A model generated the notes under the pieces. That model did no database searches and was not told where the DNA came from. It saw only the letters and a program-made list of their open reading frames with translations. A DNA stretch of 64,000 nt from contig NC_071354.1 of NCBI RefSeq assembly GCF_943734655.1, positions 163,867,142 through 163,931,141 of the forward strand. The letters are read 5' to 3'. Each line of letters begins with the position of its first letter. The stretch's first letter is position 1. The position numbers and the translations under genes are program-made. The stretch comes from Sabethes cyaneus. Taxonomy: Eukaryota; Arthropoda; Insecta; Diptera; Culicidae. This document shows, in pieces, positions 24,270 to 35,114 of this stretch.

Positions 24270-24750
24270 AATAATTACCTACAGCTAGTTTTTCCGAGTT
24301 ATCCCCAACACTTTCATTAAGAAGCATTATGGATGGAAAATTGTCAGATTTCACGTAATTAAACAAATTTTTTGGACTATAAAGTCCGGTCAAGTTCATT
24401 TGTTAATTATACTCTTTAAATGCATTGCTGATTGCTAAATTTAGCGGGTTGCATATGTCCAAATATATTGGTAAAATATCTCTATCTCAACACGCCGTTT
24501 ACAAATTTTATGAGCTTTTTGTTTGTAATTTTTTAGATTCTCAATCTGGCTGCTATACCGCACTGGACTTTTTATATTTTTGTGACGTCTTCTTTTCTTT
24601 AACGGTATGTTCTAAATCATTATTTCTAATAAAAACTTTTAAAACATGTCTAAAGCAGCATCGATATTTTGTTCATTCTTGAGAATAGGTTGCCAAATAA
24701 AACAGTTTAATCTACGTCGAATACTTTCATAGTTAGCCTTTTCGTATTCA
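24270..24750. other. No gene recognised
   Basis: A+T-rich sequence between the Helitron-like element and the truncated mariner. Nothing identifiable. Confidence 0.35.
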
Positions 24751-24754
24751 AAAA

Positions 24755-25689
24755 TTTGGGGTTCAGGTCCTTGGGTACGAAAGTAACCCCGTTGATTTCG
24801 TACTACGCCAGGACATCCTTTAAATAGTGGCATGCAGTAAGATCCGGCCAGAAGATGGTTGAGCCCTCGTGTTGCTTCAACTGAGGAAGCAGACGCTTCT
24901 GTAGACACCCCTTGAGGTAGAGCGGCCCGTTTGCAGTCCCGCTAGTTACGAACGGCGCACTCCGTTTGCCACATAAGCAGATCGCTTGCCAAATCATGTA
25001 TTTCTTGGCAAACTTTGAAAGCTGCTGCTTCCTTAATTCCTCCGGAACATCAAACTTGTGCTGGGTGGTGAAGAACAATAACCCCAGAAGCTGCCGGAAG
25101 TCCGCCTTGAAGTAAGTCTCATCTATGATGAGACAACAAGGCTTCATCAGCCTCTGGGTGTACACCGTATTTTGCCATTCGTCACAATCTGGAGCCTTCT
25201 GCACTTTATACGTATGCAGTCCCTCCCGGTCCTTCGCTCTCTGAACGAAACACTTGGACAGATTCAACTTTTTGGCCAAATCCCTGACCGAAGCATTGGG
25301 ATTCCGCTTAAACGCTTTCACGAAACGCTTGTGATCCTGATCGCTAATAGAATATCCATTCTGACCACATTTCTTCTCCCGTTTGATGATGCTCAGGGTT
25401 TCATAGTAAAGTTGAATCACACGACTCACCGTAGATTGCATGATTCCTAGTTGTCTTCCGAGGTCCCGTTAAGAGAGTTAAGCATTTTCCAGGAGCTTGC
25501 GAAAATCAATTCGCGATGTTCCTTTTCGGATGACGCCATTTTTCCAATTTTTGAAAAACTAACATCGATAAAAATACAGTGTAAACAATACACTCTAAAC
25601 TACTTCTACCCAAATTTTCAAGAGAAAATACCCAATGGGTAGTTTCTACAGCGTTTGTTCCGAGTTGCTATTTGATGTGGGACACCCTT
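24755..25689 (-). mobile_element. ITmD37E-like mariner copy 1, 3'-truncated
   Basis: The 5' end (minus strand) is the inverted repeat AAGGGTGTCCCACATCAAAT ending at 25689, with TA at 25690-25691. Homology to the copies at 32541 and 50576 stops near 24755, so the C-terminal coding region and right terminal repeat are missing. Confidence 0.85.
24803..25539 (-). pseudogene. ITmD37E-like transposase, truncated
   Basis: The original start is the ATG at 25539 (MASSEKEHRELI). A frameshift near 25475 throws this frame out; an internal ATG at 25441 opens the remaining 212 codons. Domains in order are an N-terminal helix-turn-helix region (SVRDLAKKLNLSKCFVQRA, residues about 50-70 of the open part), the first catalytic aspartate in IIDETYFKADFRQL, then KYMIWQAICLCGKRSAPFV, and the second aspartate in FWPDLTACHY. 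The frame stops soon after, and the catalytic E region is lost by truncation. The family is Tc1/mariner; the mosquito ITmD37E group is the best fit by motif. Confidence 0.85.
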
Positions 25690-25694
25690 TACGT

Positions 25695-25960
25695 TAATAG
25701 CCTTTCTTTATTCTTTACTTTCTTTACTTTTTATGCTGTCATCTCAGCTTGTTTCAGTTGTCAGAATGACAGAAAAGCTTAAAGTTTTGCAAATTTCTAT
25801 AGATTTCCTTCATTTAGGGTGGACTTTTCATGCGATTGAAATTTTAAAATTAAATCAAACTTTCAGTGACTTCTGTTTTAGTGAAGAAATTGATGGAAGT
25901 GGGTCGGTTGAAGAAATATTTAAATAAGAAAACTGCAACGATCCTACAGAGTCTATGGCA
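25695..25960. other. No gene recognised
   Basis: A frame at 25733-25927 has no recognisable features. Confidence 0.3.
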
Positions 25961-25966
25961 CCACCA

Positions 25967-26047
25967 CCCAGCCGAGATTCAAACATAGAACGACTGGCTT
26001 GTTAGGCCAGCATCGTACCCCGGAGTTAACTGAGCTAAGTACCCAGC
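25967..26047 (-). other. tRNA-like sequence, Val(AAC)-like anticodon arm
   Basis: The minus strand reads like a tRNA with TAGCTCAGTTAACTCCGG as D-arm/A box, a perfect anticodon stem-loop CTGGCCTAACAAGCCAG (anticodon AAC), and a T-loop-like TTTGAATC. The acceptor ends (GCTGGGT at both sides) do not pair and the T stem is poor, so it is a tRNA pseudogene or SINE head, not a working tRNA gene. Confidence 0.55.
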
Positions 26048-26109
26048 TATCACACCTTTATTAACTTCAAAGCAGCATACGGTTGAGTCGATCGAGATTA
26101 CCTACAGAT

Positions 26110-26533
26110 AATGCCCGAACACGGGTTTCCGGACAAATTGACAGGACTGATTAGAACTACATTGGATTGAGTGATGTGTTTCACGCGCATCTCGGGGACA
26201 CTCTCGAATCCCTTAGAAACCTGACAAAGGTTAAGACAAGGTGACGGCTTATCCTCCATGCTATTTGACGAAGAGTACAAAATCAAAGCGGAGAGTGGCA
26301 AGCTACATGCACTACTTGGAGAGATTCCCATCGTATATCTGGAGAAAGTCGGTAGGCTGCGGTGGACCGGACACGTCGTCAGGATGCCGGACGATAGTGC
26401 GACGAAAACGGTTCTCTTCAACAACCCCACTGGCAGCAGAAACAGAGGGGCCCAACGTCCAAGATGATTTGACCAGATCGAAATAAGCTTGCGACTTCTG
26501 AAACGCCTAGGAAATTGATGACGAGTGGCCTAA
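26110..26533 (+). pseudogene. RTE-clade RT fragment with internal deletion
   Basis: The reading starts GFPDKLTGLIRTTL, followed by the RT block RLRQGDGLSSMLFD (near 26238-26270). It then jumps directly to VGRLRWTGHVVRMPDD and NNPTGSRNRGAQRPR, the C-terminal RTE segment. The intervening part, including the catalytic FADD box and the YLGSLVT region, is deleted. Stops and a frameshift follow (FDQIEISLRLLKRLGN after a stop). This is a dead relic of the same clade as 5394-6286 and 51480-54405. Confidence 0.85.
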
Positions 26534-26539
26534 GATCCA

Positions 26540-28310
26540 TGTATCACATAAAATTATATAAATTGATTTTTTTTTTGCAGAGGGTAGATTTTTTTATGAA
26601 ATAATAAAGGTTGAGAAAGGCTGCTATAGAGATCAAAGCTTTGTCATAACCCATAAGACGTCTGAAAAAATGATGTAAGCATCCGCAAAATACAGCGGCA
26701 AATTACCGATCAGTCAACAGCCTACATAACGAAATTACTATCATTAATTTCGCAGCTTGATTCTAGATACCTTTCAATCAACGGTTTCGAACCATGCGAA
26801 CATAAAATCATTTCGTTGGCATCAACGGCCGACCCAAATTAGCCCACCAAACGCACCACCAAGTTTGACATTGAGCGGCATATGTACGGTTTCGCATGTT
26901 TCTTATCTTTCGCAACATTTCGTTGCAGCCGGTCCATCGAAACGCACTCTCCTACAATCTACAAACAATAAACATGCATGCAGCAAAACATGCAGCAGCA
27001 AAGACGTTACCCACTTGTTTGAATATGCACATGCAGCATGTATGTATGTATGTAGGTACAAGCATTTGTGCACATAGAAAAGATATTGAGCAGACAGCCA
27101 TTGTGCGGCGGAAAAAGCGTGAAAATAATGCATTGCACCGGACGCACATGAACCGGTATCGGATTGAATATATTATCCACAACAGCTCCGCGGGTCGGGG
27201 TTTGGTGCCTACCTACTACTGTGGTTTGCAGATCGAGATGTACACAGCAGCAAGATTATGGACAATTGCGGATTGGCCACATTTTTCCCCCTGGCGCGGC
27301 GTTCGCATTGCATATATCAGCACGCTAAAACTTTATTAGCAAGTGTGAAAAGGCAAAATCATACCAGATAGTTTCATCTTTTGACAGAAACACATGTGCA
27401 TAGAAATACATTAAATGTATTAAATTATAATAGTAATATGAATGAAGCAAAAATCAGGAGTATAGTTTTTCTCCGTGTACTTCGAGTACACCATCTTCTT
27501 AATAAGGAAAATTATACATTACAATGTTTATTTAAAATGCAAGGGAGCTTCCTTCGCAGATAGTAAAGTACTTGTTAGATTTTATCGCCTAAGCGTGTTT
27601 TAAAAGCATTACGAACCAAGAGGAGTCAAGACGCATCTGATTACACTGCAATACAGTGGTCAAGTTGCTGCAAATGGTAAAGAATATGCGGTTTGTTTCC
27701 GCCGAAGTTAATGACTAAGAACTCAACGTATATAAAGACTTAAGTGATGGCGTGGCATTCCAAGCAATTGAAATGATTGCGCTGCAACTATAAGACATCT
27801 TCACGTTCAGATGAAACCATCCAGATTGGAATTAGGGGTTGCTGACCACGTCGATATAAAAAGGCTTGCCTTAGTTTAGTGTATAGAGAATAGGAGGAAA
27901 TTATGTAATAATCCATTTCACCAACCTTTCTCAAGGCATCCAAAAATCGCGTCACTCTCGAAGAAAGATATCTCAAAAGTTAGCTGGGAATGCGCACTAA
28001 AATGAGTCTGAGGCAGGAATGCTTTTTTAGTCTGTTAAAAAAATTGAGAATTTCCTTTATGCACGTTTACTCCGACTTGTGACTGAAAAATTAATGATTC
28101 AGTTGAAAAGAAGCTTACATATACCTATAAAGTTTGCAAAGAACTATTTAGGATTGCTTTCGGCAAGTTCTAGATAAACAGATTAATTATTAGACAGTTA
28201 GATGTTTAAAATTTTAGCAATTGTGTCCCCAAAATTTCAGCAATGTGAAGAATTGGTGTCAAATATGACTTAGAGAATTCTATTTTAGACTTTCCGGTCG
28301 GTTGGTTTTT
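26540..28310. other. No gene recognised
   Basis: This includes a GTAT microsatellite at 27037-27056 and overlapping short frames around 26757-27339 on both strands without domains. The stretch 26760-27320 is of intermediate GC content and not visibly repetitive, so it may be unique intron or intergenic DNA. Confidence 0.35.
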
Positions 28311-28316
28311 TGTTTG

Positions 28317-28700
28317 TTAGGAGGGACTACTTCGTCCATTGAATTGAACTTTTGTAGTAAGGTCGATTGTTAGTGTACAGAAAAATTGCGGATCTAGCAC
28401 AACGATCCCACTAATTTTAAAAGTGCCAACAGCCGAGTTTCGCATAGAACCTAAACCACTCAAGGCCATCAGTGCAAATATTTTAGAATGGTACCGGAAC
28501 AAATATACCAAGAAAATCACTTTCAACATTTCAGCGATCATTAGCGCCATAATGAAAAGTATAAGAATAATGATTGTTTTTAGAATTGATCGTTGACCAA
28601 CGAAACTGGCGTATGCGGAAGTCTGCCACTGTACAGTTGATCTGACATGCAATGGACAACTATATAAATACTTAAGAACAAGGTGTCTGATATTGGACAA
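28317..28700 (-). CDS. Unrecognised 127-codon membrane-like ORF, possible chemoreceptor relic
   Basis: I do not recognise this with confidence. The frame has a strongly hydrophobic stretch (TIIILILFIMALMIAEML, about residues 42-59), continues VIFLVYLF, and has a second partly hydrophobic region (ISGIVVLDPQFFCTLTIDL). The C-terminal pattern G-x-x-x-L-D-x-x-x-F followed by TT and QFN recalls the last segment of insect gustatory receptors, in which a short hydrophobic stretch normally separates TT from QF; that stretch is missing here. This could be a deletion in a pseudogene or pure coincidence. No splice sites were established. Confidence 0.25.
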   Translation of the reverse strand: MSNIRHLVLKYLYSCPLHVRSTVQWQTSAYASFVGQRSILKTIIILILFIMALMIAEMLKVIFLVYLFRYHSKIFALMALSGLGSMRNSAVGTFKISGIVVLDPQFFCTLTIDLTTKVQFNGRSSPS

Positions 28701-28709
28701 AAAAAACGA

Positions 28710-29930
28710 TATTAAAATTCATTGACAAGTTTCAAGTTCTCTCGCCCATCACGAGTACCAATGCCCATACATAAGCTTGACGTTGTTCAGGAAATCCAAG
28801 GTGATAAAACTGTGTTGAATGGAAAGAAGAAAAAAATAAAAAAAACAGGTTGTCATGCAACACGGGGTACCTACACCCGGCAAAAACATTTGAGAATGTA
28901 CTAAGTATTTAAAAATAATTTGTGCGTGTACTGTGCCATACGTTGTATAATGACATGAGAGACCCACTCACTGAACCGTTCGTTGAAGGCGTCCCAACCG
29001 ACATTAACTCCAAGCAAAAAAAAACTACCGCTTCGACACCAGAAACGCAATTACCGCGGTGCTGTCATGCGAATAATGTCTCTGATCGGAAAATGTCTAC
29101 CTATTGCCGGTAGCGATGGCACACATATATTCGGGATTGCCGTTAAATGTCATAACTAACTGTGGGTCAAACAATTATTTATTTCAAAGACCATGTCTAA
29201 GTTATTTATTGTAGGTAGTTGGTCTTTTGAAAACCTGAACTGCCCGTTGAAGGTTTGAGGTCTAATATTGCAACACAAGGTTTAACAATTTTTTTGCTAA
29301 ATAATTATCTTCATTTGCCTACATTTTCCTTTCTATGACTGCAAAAAGTTCAAACTAATAAAGCTTGTAGTGTTCGAAGTGCGTTTTATTAGCAAACCTA
29401 TAATAGGAAGCCTACTTAATTTACACTTAATTAACAATGAAAAAGAAATGTTTGTAATTCTTATAATTAGATTATGTTATATGTCCGTACGAGAATATGC
29501 TCGTATAGGATGCTGGCCGTTAGCATTTGCTAGGAATTCTCGCGTAATTTTTTTATAAATACATTTTTTTAATTATTTCCTCTCTTGCGCTTACCATGGC
29601 GATGCCAATGGACTTAAACGTATCTGAGGTATTCCACGCAGTTTCGCAAATCGATTTTATTTTGTCAGCGCTGAAACTTTGCAAGTAGGATAAATGGGTC
29701 AGCGTGCCCAGTCATAAACAAAAAGAGCCGATTTTTCAGAGAAATGTTTTGGCTCGAAATATCGAGTAGTTGTTTGATGGCGAAACTGTTATTACTTATC
29801 ATTATCACAAAACTACTGGCCGATTAGATTAAAAACTCCCCACATTCGGGTATAAATGGATTTAAAATCAAAGTTGAAATTAAACTAGAAATTAAATTTG
29901 GGACTGGAATAAAAATGATTGGACCTAAAT
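28710..29930. other. No gene recognised
   Basis: A+T-rich with only short frames. No structural RNA or repeat end identified. Confidence 0.35.
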
Positions 29931-29939
29931 TGACCAATT

Positions 29940-31390
29940 TCGTCTTACTCTCTCACACGTTTCACCACTTTTCTGTTCTTTTTTTCTCTTTTTCGGTCCC
30001 TTTGTCACTTTTTGTTTCGTTTTTCTTCTCTTCTGTACCGTTTTCTTGGTTTTTGCTGTTTTCTTTTTACTTCCATTTTTCCTCTTATTCTGTTCATGCT
30101 TTCTTTTTTATTATTTCGTTTTCGTTTCCTGTCCCATTTTTCTTAGTTTCAGCCCTGTTTCCTGCAATTTCACTCATTTTCTGCAACTTTATCCCGTTTT
30201 CTGACTTTTATCTTCTCTTTTCCATTTTTCCAGTCAGTTTTCGTCTTTTTCTAAATCTTCTACTCGGTTTTCTTCTTTGTTTGTCCCGTTTTTCCTCTTT
30301 TAGATGCACCGTTTTTTCTTCTTTTCTGTCACGTTTGTTTTGTATTTTGGCGTCCTCCTTTATTTGTTCTACGTTTTCCTTTTTTATCTCCCGTTGTTCG
30401 TCCTATTCTATTCAATTCTACTTTCTCTTTTGGTCCGGTTTTCTAGTTTTTTTCTTTTCTTTTCTTCTTTTTTGTACCATTTTCCCATCCCATTCTCATT
30501 TTGATCCTTTTTTCTCCTCTCCTTTTTGACCTCTTTTTACCGTTTTCCTTATTTCTCCTATCGATTTTATTACTTCTCTCGCTATTCTTCTTTTCCTTTT
30601 TTGGTTATTCTTGGTTTCTATTCGCTTTTCCCTATCTTGTCTCGTTTTTCCTCTTTTTCTTTTCCGTTTTCCCACCTTTTCTGTTACATTTTTTTCTTTT
30701 TCTGTCTTTTTCTATATATTTCCTCCATTTTCTTCTATACATGTTTCTCTCTCGTTTTTCCTTATTTTTGTCCGCTTTTATTTTTTCTCTTTATTCCTGT
30801 TCTTTTTTCGCCTCGCCGTTTGTAGTTTTCGCCTCAGTTCTCTTGATTCTGTCTATATCGTTGAATATGTACAACTCTTTTTGACATGATAGGCTCATTG
30901 CTATGAACGGATGTTCTGCTAAGGCGGTGGTAGTACCATATATTCATTCATATTCAGTTCTCTTGATTCTGTCGTTTCTGTTCCGTTTTTCCTCTTTTTC
31001 TTTCCATTTTCAGGCCCATTATTCCTTTTTTCTAGTTTCGTTCATTTCAGTCCCGCTAACATTTTTTCAATTTTATTGTCATTTATGGTTTTGTTCCGTT
31101 CTTCCTCGTATTACGTTCTGATTTTCCTCCTTTTCTATAATGTTCTGTCTTTGGTTTATCTCGTTTGCTTTCCGCTTTAATTTTTTCCCTCTTTTTCTGT
31201 TCTCGTTTCCTGCTCTCGTTTTTTTTCTTTTTCTTTTCCTCTTTTTCTATTCCGTTTTCTTCCTTATTGTTCCGTTTTTTCTCCGTTTCCGTCCAGTTTT
31301 TCCTCATTTTTTAAATCTGTTTTCCTACTTTCTCTCATTTTTCTTCCTTTTTCTTCCGCCTATGTCGACCAGTCTTATCTTTTTTTAAAG
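29940..31390. repeat. 1.4 kb polypyrimidine tract (degenerate minisatellite)
   Basis: The plus strand is almost entirely C and T, built from imperfect variants of CCGTTTTTCCTCTTTTTCT with periods of about 20-25 bases. A short mixed-sequence break occurs at 30835-30950. The long Phe/Ser/Leu-rich plus-strand frames and the Lys/Glu/Arg-rich minus-strand frame are direct consequences of this composition and are not genes. Confidence 0.9.
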
Positions 31391-31575
31391 AAAAGGAGAA
31401 TACTTTTTTCCAAATTGAATTCTACTCTTAAATATTTATTCCCGACAGATACGTATTTCGCCTACAACTTGTAGGCTTCATCAGTGTCTGTTTTCAAAGG
31501 TTCGAATCGGTCGGAAATAAATATTGAATGGTAAAATTTAATTTGGAAAAAGTTTTCTTCTTTTCTTTAATTTCA
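31385..31575. mobile_element. Foldback MITE, family C copy 1
   Basis: The arms TTTTTTCCAAATTGAATTCT and AATTTAATTTGGAAAAAG are inverted around a centre that contains GCCTACAACTTGTAGGC, an 8-bp hairpin. The copy at 48425-48620 has the same order of parts (CTTTTTCCAAATTAAATTCC, then TATTTATTC(C/G)CGACA). Confidence 0.8.
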
Positions 31576-31620
31576 GGTTTCGTATTCAGAACGCTCCAAA
31601 AACTTCAGTCACCCATCTTT

Positions 31621-31980
31621 TTACCAGTGATCAAATCTTCTAAGAGTTAGGATATTATCTGGGATGCCTTGAGCTCCATTCTTGTGAATTTTAAGCAACT
31701 TTTTTTGAGAAGGGAGGAATGTCTGATGCGAAGAATGATTAATTGAGTAAACAGGAAAATTTCGATATAGATCAAAAATATATCGGATTATGCAGGTGAG
31801 GTTCGCATCCTTTCGAATGGTACTCGTCTGTTTTACCAACCAAACTACCGGTTCTATAACATCACCTTTAGGCTGACAATACATGACAGCTGTCAACGTC
31901 ATTTGCTTTTGGGTCTAGTCTGATTTGCCATTTCAATATGAATACAGATTTAAATCGCTATTTCGAAACTTCAGAAGTTT
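31621..31980. other. No gene recognised
   Basis: A 93-codon minus-strand frame at 31621-31902 has no recognisable domain. Confidence 0.3.
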
Positions 31981-32646
31981 GAATTATACGGCAATAACCT
32001 AAAATGGTTTGAATCATATCTTTTACCGGTAGAACTATGTCGGTCAAAATTGAAACTACCTCTTTACTCTTTTCGGTCACATCTGGCGCATCTCAAGGCA
32101 GCCATCTAGGCTCATATATTTTTCTACTGTACGCCAATGATATTCATCCTACTCTTAAATGCATAAAATTATCATATGCCGACGAATTCAAGCTCTTCTC
32201 CGTAATTAAGCATATGTCCTACTGTCAATTTTTGCAATCGCAACTGACTACTGTCTGGTGTAATATCAATAAGATGCTACTAAATGCTTCCAAGTGCTTC
32301 TTTCCAAGAGTTTTGCTGGACTCCAAACTGACTTTCAAGGATCACATAGCCTCCACCTTTTCTAAAGCCTCGAGAGCCTTCTAAAGCCTTGCTTTCTTAT
32401 TCAGGGCCACAAAAGAGTTTACTAGTATTCCATGTTTGAAAACGCATTAGAATATACTCTGTATTAGAATATACTTCAAATGTGTGGGCTCTGTACTATC
32501 AGAATAGTGTTCAACGGATTAAGGCTTCTCAACGCAAATAAAGGGTGTCCCACATCAAATTGTGTCATGGAAAAAACACTGTTGAAAATTACCTAGTGAA
32601 GCGATCTTTTCCAGACTTTCAGACAATAAAATATAACCCATTAGTA

Positions 32647-33594
32647 GGGGGAAGTCGCCTATGGCCAGACACTAGCTTTAAAAAAATTTAAATTTCTTTA
32701 TAAAAATATTCGGAAAGCATGTAGTACAATAGTAAACAGCAAGATTTCATGGTGTCCCAATTATGACATCTTGGTTTCAAAAGGTAAACAAATGAGAACT
32801 GTCGAACGATTCAACCAATAAAACAAAGAGAATCGAGTAAATTTCATAAAAGTGCAGTTGAAAATATTTTTTCTGAACGTTGGCTTGATAAAGTTGTTTT
32901 CTGAAACAGTTTAAATTTGACATAAAAATACAAGATTTTGATGAAAAAACTTAATTTTTTAAAACTGTGCCGTGTCCTCTATGGCCGGACACCAACTTGT
33001 CCTCTATGACCGGACAGTAAAGTAATCAGCGAAATTTGCTTACTTCGTCTAGAATTGCTATATCTTTGATTCCTATGTGAAATAAAATTAGTAGGACAAT
33101 GCAAAAGGTAGAAAAAATCAGAAAAAAATTGCAGCAAAATATCAGTTTGATGTCAACCTATCAACGTGCTTTGTAAATGGAGTTGCCGCGTACATTTTCA
33201 CGTGCATTCCGCATTACCAGCACACTTAACCAAAAAATTATGTGAATAAAACTTTATTCAACTTTTGTACAGCAAACCTGCAAGGACTGGACTCACAAGA
33301 TTTGTGCGGGAGTTTTAAATTGTTCTAGGATCTTTTTCTTCTATTGATGCAGGTTTTAATGGATCATTTTTTCATGTCCGAGCATAGAGAACAGCTTTCG
33401 AATTGAGCTAATTTGTATACAAAATACAGTCTACTTTCAAAATTAACCTTGCAGCGCAAATCTTGTTACCTTGTATTTTTTTCGCTGTAATATTGTTTTT
33501 CTCTACATTAAAGTGAAAATAGATGTAATAAAGCCAGTATTTTTTGAGTTTTATCTGAAAAATTATAGGTGTCCGTGCATAGACGACTTCCCCC
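32647..33594. mobile_element. TA-flanked MITE with internal copies of its end motif (3)
   Basis: The element is 948 bases with TA at 32645-32646 and 33595-33596. The ends begin GGGGGAAGTCG(C/T)CTATG and continue with GGACAC-type sequence; 22 of 26 positions match. The motif TGTCCTCTATGGCCGGACA recurs inside near 32972, 32999 and, reversed and variant, 33376. The undisturbed sequence at 50690-50705 of mariner copy 3 shows the empty site and confirms the TA duplication. No coding. Confidence 0.92.
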
Positions 33595-33639
33595 TAATAT
33601 TTTGGCATATTTATTTCATTCAGCTTCAACCGTATGCTC

Positions 33640-33955
33640 GCACCTTACGCTTAACTCCACTCATAAGGTTCTGGATGCAGCTTCTTCTGTAGGGAAACCC
33701 ACTTTTCTTCATGTATTCCTCCGATTTGACTGCCTTGGAATGCTTCCGTAGTACCTGCATCATGATAGTTCGGTATTTTTCGACGGACCTTAGTTCCGGT
33801 GCGTTGTGAGGGGGGGGGGGTTATGTCCTTGGGTACGAAAGTAACCCCGTTGGCTGCGTACCACACCAGGACATCCTTTGAATAGTGGCACGAAGATAGA
33901 TCCGACCAGAAGTTCGTAGGGTCCTGTGCCGAGTGCACGATTCCGAGTTTTTTCC
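33640..33955 (-). pseudogene. ITmD37E-like transposase fragment (catalytic C-terminal part)
   Basis: The minus strand reads NFWSDLSSCHYSKDVLVWY, then NGVTFVPKDITPPP. After a frame change at a run of G/C residues (33810-33820) it continues PELRSVEKYRTIM. Counting from the aspartate in FWSD to the glutamate in SVEKY gives 39 intervening residues, or about 37 if the slipped homopolymer is discounted. This is the basis for the DD37E assignment. The first aspartate and the helix-turn-helix region are missing from this copy. Confidence 0.75.
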
Positions 33956-34175
33956 TATGTCCCGATATTGGGTAATTTTCTACAGCGTTTTTTCGTGGTG
34001 CAATTTGATGTGGGACACCCTTTATGTGCGTTTCGCTTTAATGGAATGATCCATTAAACCTCTCAAGTTATCAAAATCGATGCAATCTTATTGGGCTTGA
34101 TACGTTATAACTGTTCCACTCCAGCGGGCTTTTCCCCTCTCAAATAAATAAATAAATAAATAAATAAATAGACAC

Positions 34176-35093
34176 TTAAACAACGCTTGCATTGACAGAG
34201 ATGTCAATGTTCCTGATTTTTCACGATTTTCCAGAGTTTTAGAGCATCTCCTGACGTACCGAAAACTTTCTCCTAGTCGGGGGTATGGCCATTAGAGTTC
34301 TAAAATTTATTTTATTGATTTATTTCGTCAACCGATGTAGACTAGTATAATATATACAATTTTCTTATATAATATTGTATAATTAAATGAAGATTAAAAA
34401 GTGTACTTATTATTTTGTTTCGTGTGCTACGCGTTACGAATACGTATTGACTTAAAGTGATGTTTAAGTCTATGCCGAGACATTGTAAAGTCAATGGTTT
34501 CGCAGTATTGATTGTACGAGGCAGTCACCCGATTTAATGGACCAAATTTTGCATAATTTGGGCGATAATGGCAAATCAATTTCAATTACGAAGTGATCTA
34601 GTAAAAAAATTTTTCATTTTCTCTTCGCATTTAGCTCTCTAATCTATTTGTACCCTTTCTTGTATCGTTCTCTACTTTTCTGTTTCCAAACTTGTTTGGT
34701 TTAATTTTTTAAACTGTCCTGAATCGAAAATGACAAAGGTCGAACCTAGAACAACTGTTCATATGAGATCCTTTAGCAGCTGTGGAAAAACTTTTCTCTT
34801 CTCAATCAATTTACACTAAAATTGGCAATGAAATCGGAGCCGATGCAATATCCGAATCCTAAAGAAAATTTGATCTATTATATCTTCAAATCAAGGTACA
34901 TTAATATTCATCAAGGTACAACTATTCAAAAGAAGCAATATATGAGAGCTTTATTTATAAATTCAACAATTGAATAAAAAATCGGTTTTGGAAAAAAACC
35001 AACCCTGATTTATCCTGATTCTTATTCCTTATTTTTCATAATCCTGAATTATGAAAAATATACTAGGCATTTCGCTAGCAGATTATGCAGATT
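34176..35093. other. No gene recognised
   Basis: A+T-rich unique-looking sequence; no supportable feature. Confidence 0.35.
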
Positions 35094-35114
35094 TTTCACG
35101 AAAACTACCGTTCA

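Larger units (their letters stand above)
32541..34022 (-). mobile_element. ITmD37E-like mariner copy 2, internally deleted
   Basis: The terminal repeats AAGGGTGTCCCACATCAAAT (32541) and its inverse (ending 34022) are flanked by TA at 32539-32540 and 34023-34024. The host sequence on either side joins into one RT reading frame, which confirms the exact boundaries. The N-terminal coding part is deleted (the sequence jumps to the 5' end near 33930). The left portion contains the MITE 32647-33594. Confidence 0.9.
31985..34175 (+). pseudogene. Non-LTR RT fragment with (AAAT)n tail, split by a mariner
   Basis: The RT remnant reads WFESYLLP, then (frameshifted) FSVTSGASQGSHLGSYIF, and YADEFKLF where the catalytic YADD has become YADE. 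It continues ASKCFFPRVLLDSKLTFKDHI and a frameshifted segment resembling FRATKEFT up to 32538. After the mariner insertion (32541-34022) the frame resumes with YVRFALMEWSIKPLKL and ends TVPLQRAFPSQINK. Then comes a tail of AAAT repeats at 34142-34171. Order and tail fit a 5'-truncated Jockey/CR1-type element. The D-to-E change and several frameshifts make it inactive. Confidence 0.8.

Noticed and set aside
23130..24272. ACAAATAAT on both sides of the Helitron-like copy 2 as a target duplication
   Set aside because: Helitrons insert without duplication, and the similarity is AT-rich and not exactly adjacent to both ends; probably coincidence.
25967..26047. Functional tRNA-Val gene
   Set aside because: The acceptor ends do not pair and the T stem is weak.
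29915..31390. Long Phe/Ser/Leu-rich reading frames of up to 204 codons (plus strand)
   Set aside because: They follow from the C/T-only composition of the tract. There are no domain features, and several frames are open at once.
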